Made by a program: the position numbers and the translations under genes
The notes under the pieces: model-generated
What the model was told of the DNA's origin: nothing
The model's database searches: none
Seen by the model: only the letters and a program-made list of their open reading frames with translations
In this document: in pieces, positions 1 through 6,144 of the stretch
Position numbering within the stretch: position 1 is the first letter of the stretch
Layout of the letters: each line of letters opens with the position of its first letter
Origin: Altererythrobacter sp.
GTDB lineage: Bacteria > Pseudomonadota > Alphaproteobacteria > Sphingomonadales > Sphingomonadaceae
Length of the DNA: 12,293 bases
Assembly: GCA_023299945.1 (NCBI GenBank)
Contig: JALZVZ010000017.1
Coordinates: 1-12,293, forward strand
Direction: 5' to 3'

Positions 1-221
1 CAAAGCCGCATCTTGAGGCATGCCATTGCGAAATGTGCCGCCGTTGGTGCGGCAGCGCCTATCTCGCGGTGCAAAGCAGCGATGATGTTGGCGGCATGAG
101 TTTGGGCGAGGAGATATTCGTCGATGAACAACCCGATTATTATACGTTTGCGCAGGACACCCACCGCAAGACCGGCGCCGAAGTTATCGCCGAGGCAAAG
201 GCTGCGGGGTTTGCGTTTTGA
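1..221 (+). pseudogene. GFA/CENP-V family zinc protein, 3' end, apparently internally deleted
   Basis: The reading frame is open from base 3 to a TGA at 219-221; the start lies outside the window. The visible protein begins KPHLEACHCEMCRRWCGS, which matches the second zinc motif (CHCxxCRRxxG) of GFA-domain proteins, a family related to glutathione-dependent formaldehyde-activating enzyme. It ends with the usual GFA tail (LGEEIFVDEQPDYYTFA). In the family, roughly 45-50 residues separate these parts, including the FCxxCGSxLF zinc site. Here the two are joined after about ten residues, so one pair of zinc ligands is missing. The frame is kept, so this is either an in-frame deletion that inactivated the gene or a degenerate paralog. 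Family assignment is fairly sure; pseudogene status is inference. The stop overlaps the next start (TGATG), so it may be co-transcribed with the lipocalin gene. Confidence 0.65.
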
Positions 222-793
222 TGCACCTTCTTAAACTGAGCGCCGCTACACTGCTGGCCGCCGGCCTCGCCGCTTGTGCCGGCTCCCCCGGCCCGGTTGG
301 CAATATCGCCGTGCCGCAGCCTGCAAAGCCCGTTGTGCTGCAATCCTACCTTGGCAAATGGTATGAATATGGCCGCTATGAAGCCCCGTTTCAAAAGGGC
401 TGCGAGGGCGTGACCGCTGATTATTCCTTGCGCGATGATGACAAGATCAAAGTCGTCAATGCTTGCTACAAAGACGGGCTGGATGGCGAATTTGACCAAG
501 CCATTGGCAAAGCGAAAATCGTCGCTGATGATGGCGGGCCGGCGGGCTCAAAATTAAAGGTCAGTTTCTTTGGGCCTTTCTATGGCGATTATTGGGTGCT
601 GGACCGCGGCGAGGCGGATGCCAACGGCCAATATGCGTGGTCGATTGTGGGCGAGCCTTCGGGCCGCTATTTGTGGATGCTAACCCGCGCACCTCAGCCT
701 GATGCAGCATTGCGCAGCCGGCTGGAGGCCCGTGTTCGAGAATTGGGCTATGATTGGTCGCTGGTGCGATTGACCCAGCAACCTGCCGGTTAA
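221..793 (+). CDS. blc: Lipocalin family outer-membrane lipoprotein (Blc-like)
   Basis: A 190-residue bacterial lipocalin. The N-terminus is a lipoprotein signal with a lipobox LAAC at about residue 20, so the mature protein should be lipid-anchored on the periplasmic side of the outer or inner membrane. The first lipocalin motif (GxW) is visible as GKWYEYGRYE near residue 47. The family's closing block SGRYLWMLTRAP is near residue 150, followed by a C-terminal helix (LRSRLEARVRELGYD). Length fits Blc proteins, which bind fatty acids or lysophospholipids and are linked to envelope maintenance; the ligand here is unknown. The ATG at 221 is chosen over the TTG at 218 because it starts a clean signal peptide and forms a TGATG overlap with the upstream stop, indicating translational coupling. 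Confidence 0.88.
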   Translation: MHLLKLSAATLLAAGLAACAGSPGPVGNIAVPQPAKPVVLQSYLGKWYEYGRYEAPFQKGCEGVTADYSLRDDDKIKVVNACYKDGLDGEFDQAIGKAKIVADDGGPAGSKLKVSFFGPFYGDYWVLDRGEADANGQYAWSIVGEPSGRYLWMLTRAPQPDAALRSRLEARVRELGYDWSLVRLTQQPAG

Positions 794-818
794 CAAGCCT
801 GCCGCTTTTCTCTCTTAC

Positions 819-841
819 ATCACCCTGACAATTCTGGTGAT
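819..841 (+). terminator. Weak hairpin downstream of the lipocalin gene
   Basis: ATCACC (819-824) and GGTGAT (836-841) form a perfect 6-bp inverted repeat with an 11-base loop, 26 bases after the lipocalin stop. A following U-run is absent, so it is at best a weak terminator or an mRNA-stabilising hairpin. Confidence 0.25.
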
Positions 842-911
842 TATTGATCCAGCTTGAAGACCAAGGAACCCTGCGTTTGAAGCGGGGCGAGGGGTTGTTT
901 TGCTTTCACTA

Positions 912-1001
912 ATGCACCTCAGCACAGTCAGTGCAGCGATGACCAATGCCGAGGTTGATGCGCTGGCCAAGCGGCCGCCGGAAATGACTAGACCCGCTTA
1001 A
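912..1001 (+). pseudogene. Possible remnant of a gene 3' end (29-codon open stretch)
   Basis: The 204-base gap between the lipocalin gene and the HPF gene contains a short open frame, MHLSTVSAAMTNAEVDALAK and on to a TAA at 999-1001. Upstream in the same frame it reads openly back to a TGA at 855. The end, with its ...MTNAEVDAL pattern, faintly resembles the C-terminal end of class III aminotransferases, so this could be the tail of a lost gene. No ribosome binding site is seen. Its stop codon shares bases with the HPF stop on the other strand. The resemblance is from memory only and may be chance. Confidence 0.2.
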
Positions 1002-1360
1002 AGCGCTTTATCTGGGCGCGGCGCGTGCTTGTCTTTTTGCGCCTTGCCCAGCACGCGCTCCAAACGCTGTGCCATAGTGTTTGCCGCCCGCCGAGCGGCC
1101 GTATCCACATCGCTGGCATGTTCTGTGACGCCGATGGGCTTGTCGCCGCGCGGACGCACTTCGATCATGCACGTCTTGTCATCTGCGCCGCCCTTATGCG
1201 CGTTTTCATCCGAGACATGCACTTCGATCCGGGTCAGCCGGTCTTCGAACCGGGCAAGCTTAGCCCGCACCGCATCCTCGATCCGTGTCGCCACATTATC
1301 TGTGCCCATGACAGAGCTGTCAGAATTAAACTGGAACTGCAATTCAGATGTATTTGGCAT
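998..1360 (-). CDS. HPF/RaiA-family ribosome-associated protein
   Basis: A 120-residue protein of the S30AE/HPF (ribosome hibernation) family. Visible family blocks are the helix TRIEDAVRAKLARFEDRLTR, the strand IEVHVSDENAHKGGADDK, then CMIEVRPRG...PIGVTEHASDVDTAARRAANTMAQRLERVLGK. This is the beta-alpha-beta-beta-beta-alpha order of the domain. No long C-terminal dimerisation domain follows, so it is a short form; the tail is a basic stretch ending in PDKAL. Such proteins bind the small ribosomal subunit and silence or stabilise ribosomes when growth stops. This one belongs to a divergent 'HPF/RaiA family' branch, and direct proof of hibernation activity for it is lacking. ATG at 1360 is preceded by GAGAGGAG about 10 bases upstream. 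It is divergently oriented from the YaiI/YqxD gene. Confidence 0.8.
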   Translation of the reverse strand: MPNTSELQFQFNSDSSVMGTDNVATRIEDAVRAKLARFEDRLTRIEVHVSDENAHKGGADDKTCMIEVRPRGDKPIGVTEHASDVDTAARRAANTMAQRLERVLGKAQKDKHAPRPDKAL

Positions 1361-1475
1361 TGGGGGAATGCTCCTCTCAAATGGTTTTGTTCTCCCATGA
1401 ATATGGGTCTTCGCAGGCGATTTTCCAGCGAAATCATCTGGGTTTCTGTCAGTTATACGCTAGAGCGTTGTGACT

Positions 1476-1961
1476 ATGCCCCAGACTGTTACCATTCTCA
1501 TCGATGCCGATGCCTGCCCTGTGAAGGATGAGATTTACCGCGTCGCAGACCGCTTCAAAGCGCAGGTGCGCGTTGTCGCCAATAGCTATTTCCGTGTGCC
1601 CATCTCTGACCGCATCCAGCGCGTGGTCTTAGAAGGCGGCGCGGACGGGCCCAAATTCGATGCCGCCGATGATTGGATCGCGGACAATGCTGACCCGCGG
1701 TCCGTCGTCATCACCGCCGACATATTGCTTGCGGAACGCTGCCTGAAAACCGGAGCCACAGTGATGGCGCATAATGGCAGGCCCTTCGACAAATCCAGCA
1801 TTGGCAGCGCGCTGGCGACGCGGGCAATCATGGAAGATTTGCGCGCCGGTATGGCCGGAATGGATGGAAGCGTAGGAGGCGGGCCGCCCCCTTTCAGCAA
1901 ATCGGACCGTTCGCGTTTTCTGCAAGAGCTCGACCGCGTGTTGACCGCGCTCGCGCGCTAG
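1476..1961 (+). CDS. YaiI/YqxD family protein (DUF188, UPF0178)
   Basis: A 161-residue protein that fits the YaiI/YqxD family over its whole length. Family signatures are the N-terminal strand and acidic motif ILIDADACPVKDEIYRVA, the middle block GADAADDWIA-like (here DAADDWIADNADPRSVVITAD), LLAERCLKTGA, NGRPFDKSSIG, LATRAIMEDLR and the closing GGPPPFSKSDRSRFLQELDR. The fold is PIN/NYN-like, with conserved aspartates that suggest a metal-dependent nuclease, but no function has been shown for the family as far as I know. ATG at 1476 is chosen over the GTG at 1470 because family members start just before the first strand; no good Shine-Dalgarno is seen for either. It shares a 115-base divergent upstream region with the HPF gene. 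Confidence 0.88.
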   Translation: MPQTVTILIDADACPVKDEIYRVADRFKAQVRVVANSYFRVPISDRIQRVVLEGGADGPKFDAADDWIADNADPRSVVITADILLAERCLKTGATVMAHNGRPFDKSSIGSALATRAIMEDLRAGMAGMDGSVGGGPPPFSKSDRSRFLQELDRVLTALAR

Positions 1962-1992
1962 GCTGAGCGCCCGCACAAAATCACACTGGCCT

Positions 1993-2025
1993 AAGGTGAC
2001 AAAGGTTACACCGTGTCACCTTTGT
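1993..2025. repeat. Dyad repeat built from AAGGTKACA units at the convergent gene ends
   Basis: AAGGTGACA (1993-2001) is directly followed by AAGGTTACA (2002-2010), and then by the inverted copy TGTCACCTT (2014-2022). The arms 1999-2011 and 2013-2025 match as an inverted repeat at 12 of 13 positions around a single central base. A further inverted copy TGTCACCTT lies at 2119-2127 inside the HTH gene. The dyad spans the last codons of the HTH gene and the short gap after the YaiI/YqxD gene. It could serve as a transcription end for both converging genes (arms 1993-2001 and 2014-2022 can form a 9-bp stem with a 12-base loop) or as a protein-binding operator. Confidence 0.6.
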
Positions 2026-2833
2026 GTAAGCCAGCCGTTTGCTCATCAAACTCCTCTAAAAGCGCAAGAACTTGCTCATGGCTCAAAGCAGAGTGACACG
2101 GGGAGTTCGCACATTGTTTGTCACCTTCCTCATCTTGGCCACCTTCTTGAGCGCGCTCTTGAACTTCCTCGTCCTCGCCCTCCAACTCCCCTTCTTCTTC
2201 CTCCCAATAGCCATCATCGGCGTAATATTCCTCCGCCTCTAGGCGGTCTGCATGGGCCTCGATCTCTTTGGCAAAGCCGGAATAGCGCGCCTCGGCATTC
2301 TCCAAATGCTCCCGCTCGCTCGGCTCTTCGAATTGCGGCGCGCCGGTATCCACCGCCTCGCCCGCCTCCACTGCGCCCAGCAACCCTTCGAAATCGCGGG
2401 CATGCCGCTCTGCCTCCGGCCCCAGCCTGCCGGCCTTCGGATTGCCGCGCGAGGTCATCCGGTTCAGCATCGCCACCGTCAGCCGCTCATCATATTTGCG
2501 GTAGCTGCCCACTTGCTCGCCTTGGAAAAAGATCGGGCGCTCTATGCCATTGATCGCGCGGTCGAGCGCGGCATGGGCGAGCACATCATAGGAATGATGA
2601 AACGCCACCTCCCACGCCAAATCAAACGCCTCCCCCTTAAGCCGCGAGCGCAATCGGTAGGCCGATTGCCGCGACATAGAGACAGAGCGCGCCGCCACCG
2701 AGACCGAATGGCTAGCCGATAAAGCGCGCAAAAACGCTGCTTGTTTCGGCAGGGTCCAGCCGTCGATGCGGGTCGCTAGTTTTGAAAGCGGGGCGAGTTG
2801 GCCGGTGATCGGCGCGATTTCTTGTTTGCTCAT
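2006..2833 (-). CDS. HTH protein, phage terminase small subunit-like, with acidic C-terminal tail
   Basis: A 275-residue protein of unknown function. Residues about 20-75 (WTLPKQAAFLRALSASHSVS, then ARSVSMSRQSAYRLR) look like a helix-turn-helix of the kind seen in terminase small subunits and related sphingomonad proteins. These are often annotated loosely as LysR or HTH regulators. The middle (YDVLAHAALDRAINGIERPI...GEQVGSYRKYDERLTVAMLN) matches that same group. The last 100 residues are highly acidic, with runs of Glu and Asp near EEEEGELEGEDEE, and are probably disordered. I chose the ATG at 2833 (MSKQEIAP) because the 48 residues upstream in the same frame look non-coding. No other phage genes are near, so it may be a domesticated phage-type DNA-binding protein. 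The start has no clear ribosome binding site. Confidence 0.7.
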   Translation of the reverse strand: MSKQEIAPITGQLAPLSKLATRIDGWTLPKQAAFLRALSASHSVSVAARSVSMSRQSAYRLRSRLKGEAFDLAWEVAFHHSYDVLAHAALDRAINGIERPIFFQGEQVGSYRKYDERLTVAMLNRMTSRGNPKAGRLGPEAERHARDFEGLLGAVEAGEAVDTGAPQFEEPSEREHLENAEARYSGFAKEIEAHADRLEAEEYYADDGYWEEEEGELEGEDEEVQERAQEGGQDEEGDKQCANSPCHSALSHEQVLALLEEFDEQTAGLHKGDTV

Positions 2834-3007
2834 TGAGCAGTGTAATGCAGATTTTGCGCGTGTAGGAAAGTTTGCCCCAAATGCGCCCCAAACCATAACA
2901 ATCCTTGTGTTTATTGCGCGCAATCCATTAACTGGCACACAGTCGCGCCCATGCCTTTGTAAGAAAACGGTTTCCAAGGCGCTAAAATCATAAAGGATCG
3001 CTTCCCT

Positions 3008-3595
3008 ATGCCTATATTCCGTTCTGCCTTGTCTGCTGCCCTTCTGGTCGCAGCTCCGCTGACCGTTGGCGGTTTTGCCGTTTCATCGGCACCTGCATCG
3101 GCGCAAAATGCACTCGATCAGTTTGAGGTTACCTTCCAAGCGCGCGAGGCCCAGCGCCGCGCTACCATCTCAAAAGCGATGAACTTTACCGAGGCTGAGG
3201 CGGAGCAATTCTGGCCAATTTATGATCGGTACCGCTTGGATGCGAAGGCGCATCAATTGCGGCGCTTGAGAATGATCCGCGAGCTGTCTGAGAATACCGC
3301 TGATATGGATGCGGCAACGGCCACGAGCTTGTCGATGCGCGGCCTAGCTTTGGAAGAGGAGCAAATGGCGTCCAAGAAGGTGTTTATCGAAGCGCTTGCT
3401 CCGCATATTTCAGGTGCACGCTTTTTCCGGATGTATCAGTTGGAAACGAAGCTGGACGCTATTTTCCGCTTTGGCTGGACACGGCAAATTCCTTTGGCAG
3501 TGACCGAAGAAGAATTCAAAATGCTGCAGCAAGACTTTGAGATGAAGCATGCTGAAGAAGAAGCAAAAGCAAAGAAATCCGCCGCAACGACCTGA
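3008..3595 (+). CDS. Exported helical protein of unknown function
   Basis: A 195-residue protein with a clear Sec signal peptide: a hydrophobic core at about residues 8-22 and a cleavage site after ASA (near residue 32). The mature part is almost entirely charged helix (EVTFQAREAQRRATISKAMN, FTEAEAEQFWPIYDRYRLDA) with a lysine- and alanine-rich tail. The overall look, including the AEAEQFWPIYDRYR block, resembles periplasmic helical proteins of the Spy/CpxP type and a group of small exported proteins in sphingomonads and Bacteroidetes, but I cannot name it. A role in the periplasm is inferred from the signal only. ATG at 3008 follows AAGGAT with about 10 bases spacing. A terminator-like hairpin lies 21 bases after the stop, so this is probably a single-gene unit. 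Confidence 0.72.
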   Translation: MPIFRSALSAALLVAAPLTVGGFAVSSAPASAQNALDQFEVTFQAREAQRRATISKAMNFTEAEAEQFWPIYDRYRLDAKAHQLRRLRMIRELSENTADMDAATATSLSMRGLALEEEQMASKKVFIEALAPHISGARFFRMYQLETKLDAIFRFGWTRQIPLAVTEEEFKMLQQDFEMKHAEEEAKAKKSAATT

Positions 3596-3616
3596 TTGAG
3601 AATTTTGGATAAAGCC

Positions 3617-3654
3617 AAGCCCCGGGCGACCTTGTACGAGGTCGCTCGGGCTTT
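3617..3654 (+). terminator. Hairpin terminator after the exported helical protein
   Basis: AAGCCCCGGGCGACCT pairs with AGGTCGCTCGGGCTT across a short loop (TGTACG), with one bulged C and one G-U pair. The hairpin is very GC-rich and lies 21 bases after the stop at 3595. The trailing sequence is only moderately T-rich. Confidence 0.65.
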
Positions 3655-3741
3655 GGTATTGGGTGATTGAGTTTGTGAATATAAACGCGGCAGGTGTGAT
3701 CCCGAACGTGTTTCAGGACAACGAATTACTACCCTGCCCAA

Positions 3742-3837
3742 ATGACCAAGGAGCCCTTCGTGTGCATTCTCGCTAGCGGCGCCCGCGGTTACATCTATGC
3801 CCAAACCATGATCACGTCTGACTTACAACGCTCTTGA
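3742..3837 (+). pseudogene. GIY-YIG endonuclease, truncated N-terminus
   Basis: A 31-codon frame reads MTKEPFVCILASGARGYIYA and then QTMITSDLQRS before a TGA. The first 19 residues match the start of small GIY-YIG (UvrC/Slx1-type) endonucleases, which typically read like PxVYILAS...GxLYxGVTSDLxxR. Intact members have about 90 residues, with a catalytic Arg and Glu further on. Here the YIG part is damaged and nothing follows. The match is convincing up to about base 3798. The later TSDLQRS also fits the family, but it overlaps a minus-strand gene fragment, so one of the two resemblances could be chance. No ribosome binding site is apparent. Confidence 0.6.
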
Positions 3838-4058
3838 AAGTGTTTGTACCATTCCTCGAATTCAGAGAACGATGACTTATTTGATTGAATAATGAAGATA
3901 ACAGTCCGCGAAGTGCTGATACAATTCTGCAATGCAAGCCTAAATTTTCTCGGCTCGAAGTAAAATTTTGCGCTCTCTTCCCACAAATTTCGAAAACACT
4001 CCTCCCTTGAATTTCCAGCAAGCCCGCGTCCGAAATTTGCACGCCCGCATTCCCGCAA
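3795..4058 (-). pseudogene. Conserved hypothetical protein, N-terminal fragment
   Basis: A minus-strand frame in unusually AT-rich DNA reads, from about base 3986 downward, LWEESAKFYFEPRKFRLALQ, then RTVIFIIQSNKSS...FEEWYKHFQERCKSDVIMVWA before a TAG at 3795-3797. This order (KFYFEP..F..AL, FxxQxxK, FxxWYxxxQxxxKxDxxMxW) is that of the N-terminal third of an unnamed conserved family, as I recall it; members continue with a block like xxARNxIVKxGDLE. That continuation is absent. The nominal start is a TTG at 4058. A TTG at 3986, preceded by AGGGAGGAG, is an alternative closer to the family start. The AT-rich composition unlike its neighbours suggests acquisition from elsewhere, followed by truncation. 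Confidence 0.5.
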
Positions 4059-4077
4059 ATCTCGCTATACCAATTTG

Positions 4078-5325
4078 ATGCAATTCGAACCCACCAGAGC
4101 CGCTGGTCTTGCCCAGCTTGAGCAATTTTTGCCGCGAGCCGGGCGCGCCTATGCCAGCACTCGCAATCACGATCACGGCGGGACCGCGCCGCGCCGCAAT
4201 GTTTCGCAATTGTCGCCTTGGCTGCATTCTGGCCTCTTGAGCGAGGCAGAAGTGCTGGATGCTGTGCTCAAAGCGCATTCGCCATCGGCGGCTGAGAAAT
4301 TCGTGAGCGAGGTGTTTTGGCGGGTCTATTTCAAAGGCTATTTGGAGCAGCGACCGACCATTTGGCCCGCTTATACAGAGGCGCGGGACAATGCTCTTGC
4401 AGCGGCGGATCAAAACGCGGGTGTGCGCACCGCTTACACGCAGGCGGTGGAGGGGCGCACCGGCATCGCGGCTTTCGATCATTGGGCGCGCGAGCTGACG
4501 CGGACCGGATATTTGCACAATCATGCGCGCATGTGGTTTGCGAGCATTTGGATATTCACGTTGAAGCTGGATTGGACGCTGGGCGCGGATTTCTTCTTGC
4601 GGCATTTGATTGACGCAGATGCAGCCTCCAATACGCTAAGCTGGCGCTGGATTGCGGGGCTGCATACTAAGGGCAAGACCTATCTTGCGCGGCCCGATAA
4701 CATTGCGCGCTATACTGCGGATCACCCTGAAGGGCCCTTGCGCGCGGATGGTTTGGCCGGTGAGGCGTTCGCTTTGGAGGAGGCGCGCGAGCATGTCCGT
4801 CAGCCTTTGAATTTGCCGCAGAGTTTTGCTCTGCCCGATGCGCCCTACGCGTTGCTGCTGCATGATGAGGGCGCGCATTATGCGCCGCTCGATTTGCAGA
4901 GGCCGCCTGTGCTGGTGGTTGGTGCAGCGCGGACGCAGGAGCGTTCCCCTGCGGGATGCGGGGCGCTGGCAGGCGAATTTGCGGATGCTGCGATCAAGCA
5001 TGCGTTAGCAGAGGCAAGCGCAGAGTTCGGGTGTCCCGCTTCGCATTGGGAGGCAGATGGCGCACCTTTGTCAGACTTGCTCGCTCAGGCTGGCGTCGAG
5101 CATATTGTCACGCCGTTTCTGCCCCAAGGCTGGACCCGCGACAGCCTATGGCCGCAGCTTGCACCTCTGGATGCAGACGGCCAGCTGACACAGCATTTGC
5201 CCGAATTGCAGCGCCTTGCTTTCCCTTATGCCAAAGCCGGGTTTTTCGGTGTGAAGAAGCAGATGGAAAAGGTGCTGCGCGAGTGCGGCATCCCTCGCCC
5301 CGACCAGTTTGAATTGGGCGTTTAA
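4078..5325 (+). CDS. Photolyase/cryptochrome-related FAD-binding protein lacking the usual N-terminal antenna domain
   Basis: A 415-residue protein that starts directly with the photolyase FAD-binding fold: FEPTRAAGLAQLEQFLPRAG at the N-terminus, NVSQLSPWLHSGLLSE, KFVSEVFWRVYFKGYLE, TGYLHNHARMWFASIWIF (residues 143-160) and NTLSWRWIAGLHTKGKTYLA (residues 185-204). These are the flavin-pocket and tryptophan-rich segments of the photolyase family. The classic N-terminal alpha/beta domain is missing. Residues about 256-395 instead look like an alpha/beta domain (YALLLHDEGAHY, PPVLVVGAA, AGVEHIVTPFLPQGW, LAFPYAKAGFFGVKKQMEKV). Light-driven DNA repair or photosensing is likely but unproven. ATG at 4078 is preferred to TTG at 4075; no Shine-Dalgarno precedes it. 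It converges on the fasciclin gene. Confidence 0.85.
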   Translation: MQFEPTRAAGLAQLEQFLPRAGRAYASTRNHDHGGTAPRRNVSQLSPWLHSGLLSEAEVLDAVLKAHSPSAAEKFVSEVFWRVYFKGYLEQRPTIWPAYTEARDNALAAADQNAGVRTAYTQAVEGRTGIAAFDHWARELTRTGYLHNHARMWFASIWIFTLKLDWTLGADFFLRHLIDADAASNTLSWRWIAGLHTKGKTYLARPDNIARYTADHPEGPLRADGLAGEAFALEEAREHVRQPLNLPQSFALPDAPYALLLHDEGAHYAPLDLQRPPVLVVGAARTQERSPAGCGALAGEFADAAIKHALAEASAEFGCPASHWEADGAPLSDLLAQAGVEHIVTPFLPQGWTRDSLWPQLAPLDADGQLTQHLPELQRLAFPYAKAGFFGVKKQMEKVLRECGIPRPDQFELGV

Positions 5326-5345
5326 GGACGCTTCACCCGCCAACG

Positions 5346-5381
5346 AAAAGGCCCCGAGCAATCCGAAGATCGCCCGAGGCC
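5346..5381 (-). terminator. Rho-independent terminator of the fasciclin gene (UUCG tetraloop)
   Basis: Read on the minus strand, GGCCTCGGGCGATC, loop TTCG, then GATTGCTCGGGGCC and TTTT. The 14-bp stem closes fully if three G-U pairs are allowed, and only on this strand; the plus strand would have three A-C mismatches. The C(UUCG)G tetraloop and U-run are typical of strong terminators. It ends the minus-strand fasciclin transcript and lies 20 bases past the photolyase stop. Confidence 0.85.
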
Positions 5382-5410
5382 TGCTCTAGCATAACACTCG
5401 CTAGACCCGT

Positions 5411-5989
5411 TTAGCCGGGCATCACAACCGTATCGATCACATGAATGAGGCCGTTGGTCGCGGCCACATCGGTGGCTGTCACAGTCGCGGTTCCGCCTGC
5501 TGCATCGGTTAGTACGACATTGCCATCGACGATTGTGGCGGTCAGTTCAGCGCCATTGACGGTGGCGATGGTGTAGCCCGCTTCGCCTGCTTCAGTGATC
5601 GCCGCTGTCAGCGTCTCTGCATCCACAGCGCCGGCGACCACATGATATGTCAAAATGCCGCCGAGTGTTTCGGTGTCATTGGTGGTCAGCTCGGTCAGTG
5701 CTTCTGCTGGGATTTTTGCGAACGCATCATTGGTTGGCGCGAACACTGTAAAGGGGCCTTCGCCTGACAATGTCTCGCCCAAACCAGCGGCGGTGACTGC
5801 GGCCACTAGGGTGGAGAAATCTTCATTGCCCTGCGCCACTTCGACGATAGTGCCAGCAGACGCTTCTTCGACATTGGTCATTTCATCGGCGGTGGCTGTG
5901 TCATCTGTGGCAGCTTCATCAGCGGCTGGCGAACATGCGGCAATGGCGAGTGACGCTGCAGATGCGAGCGCAATAGTGATCTTTTTCAT
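5411..5989 (-). CDS. Fasciclin (FAS1) domain lipoprotein
   Basis: A 192-residue protein. Residues 1-19 are a lipoprotein signal with lipobox IAAC (Cys19). Residues 20-47 are an acidic, Ala/Thr-rich linker. Residues about 48-190 are a single FAS1 domain with its hallmark blocks: FSTLVAAVTAAGLGETLSGE, GPFTVFAPTNDAFAKIP, ILTYHVVAGAVDA and the closing TNGLIHVIDTVVMPG. Bacterial FAS1 lipoproteins are envelope or surface-exposed proteins linked to adhesion and matrix contact; the partner here is unknown. ATG at 5989 is chosen because it begins the signal peptide (MKKITIALA) and has GAGGA about 8 bases upstream. A longer in-frame start up to 6076 adds a non-signal-like leader and is unlikely. A strong terminator follows, so this is a single-gene unit. 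Confidence 0.9.
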   Translation of the reverse strand: MKKITIALASAASLAIAACSPAADEAATDDTATADEMTNVEEASAGTIVEVAQGNEDFSTLVAAVTAAGLGETLSGEGPFTVFAPTNDAFAKIPAEALTELTTNDTETLGGILTYHVVAGAVDAETLTAAITEAGEAGYTIATVNGAELTATIVDGNVVLTDAAGGTATVTATDVAATNGLIHVIDTVVMPG

Positions 5990-6144
5990 GGGGGTATCCT
6001 CTAAAATCCAAATGGAATGTGCACGTTTGGGCTGAGCGGCAATCCCGCCTGACCCGTGTGAGTTACGTAAGCACACGCATGTTGGATGTTAGAAAATGGG
6101 AAGGAATTGGGAAACCAGGCCTTCGTCTTTGCCCAGCCACCCCC

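Noticed and set aside
2252..2722. A 156-residue plus-strand open frame
   Set aside because: It is opposite the HTH gene, rich in Arg, His and Leu as shadow frames in GC-rich DNA tend to be, and has no ribosome binding site.
4066..4078. A possible -10 box (TATACC) giving a leaderless photolyase mRNA
   Set aside because: The spacing to TATACC would suit a leaderless start, but the nearest -35-like word (TTGCAC, 4037) is 23 bases away, so the promoter is not supported.
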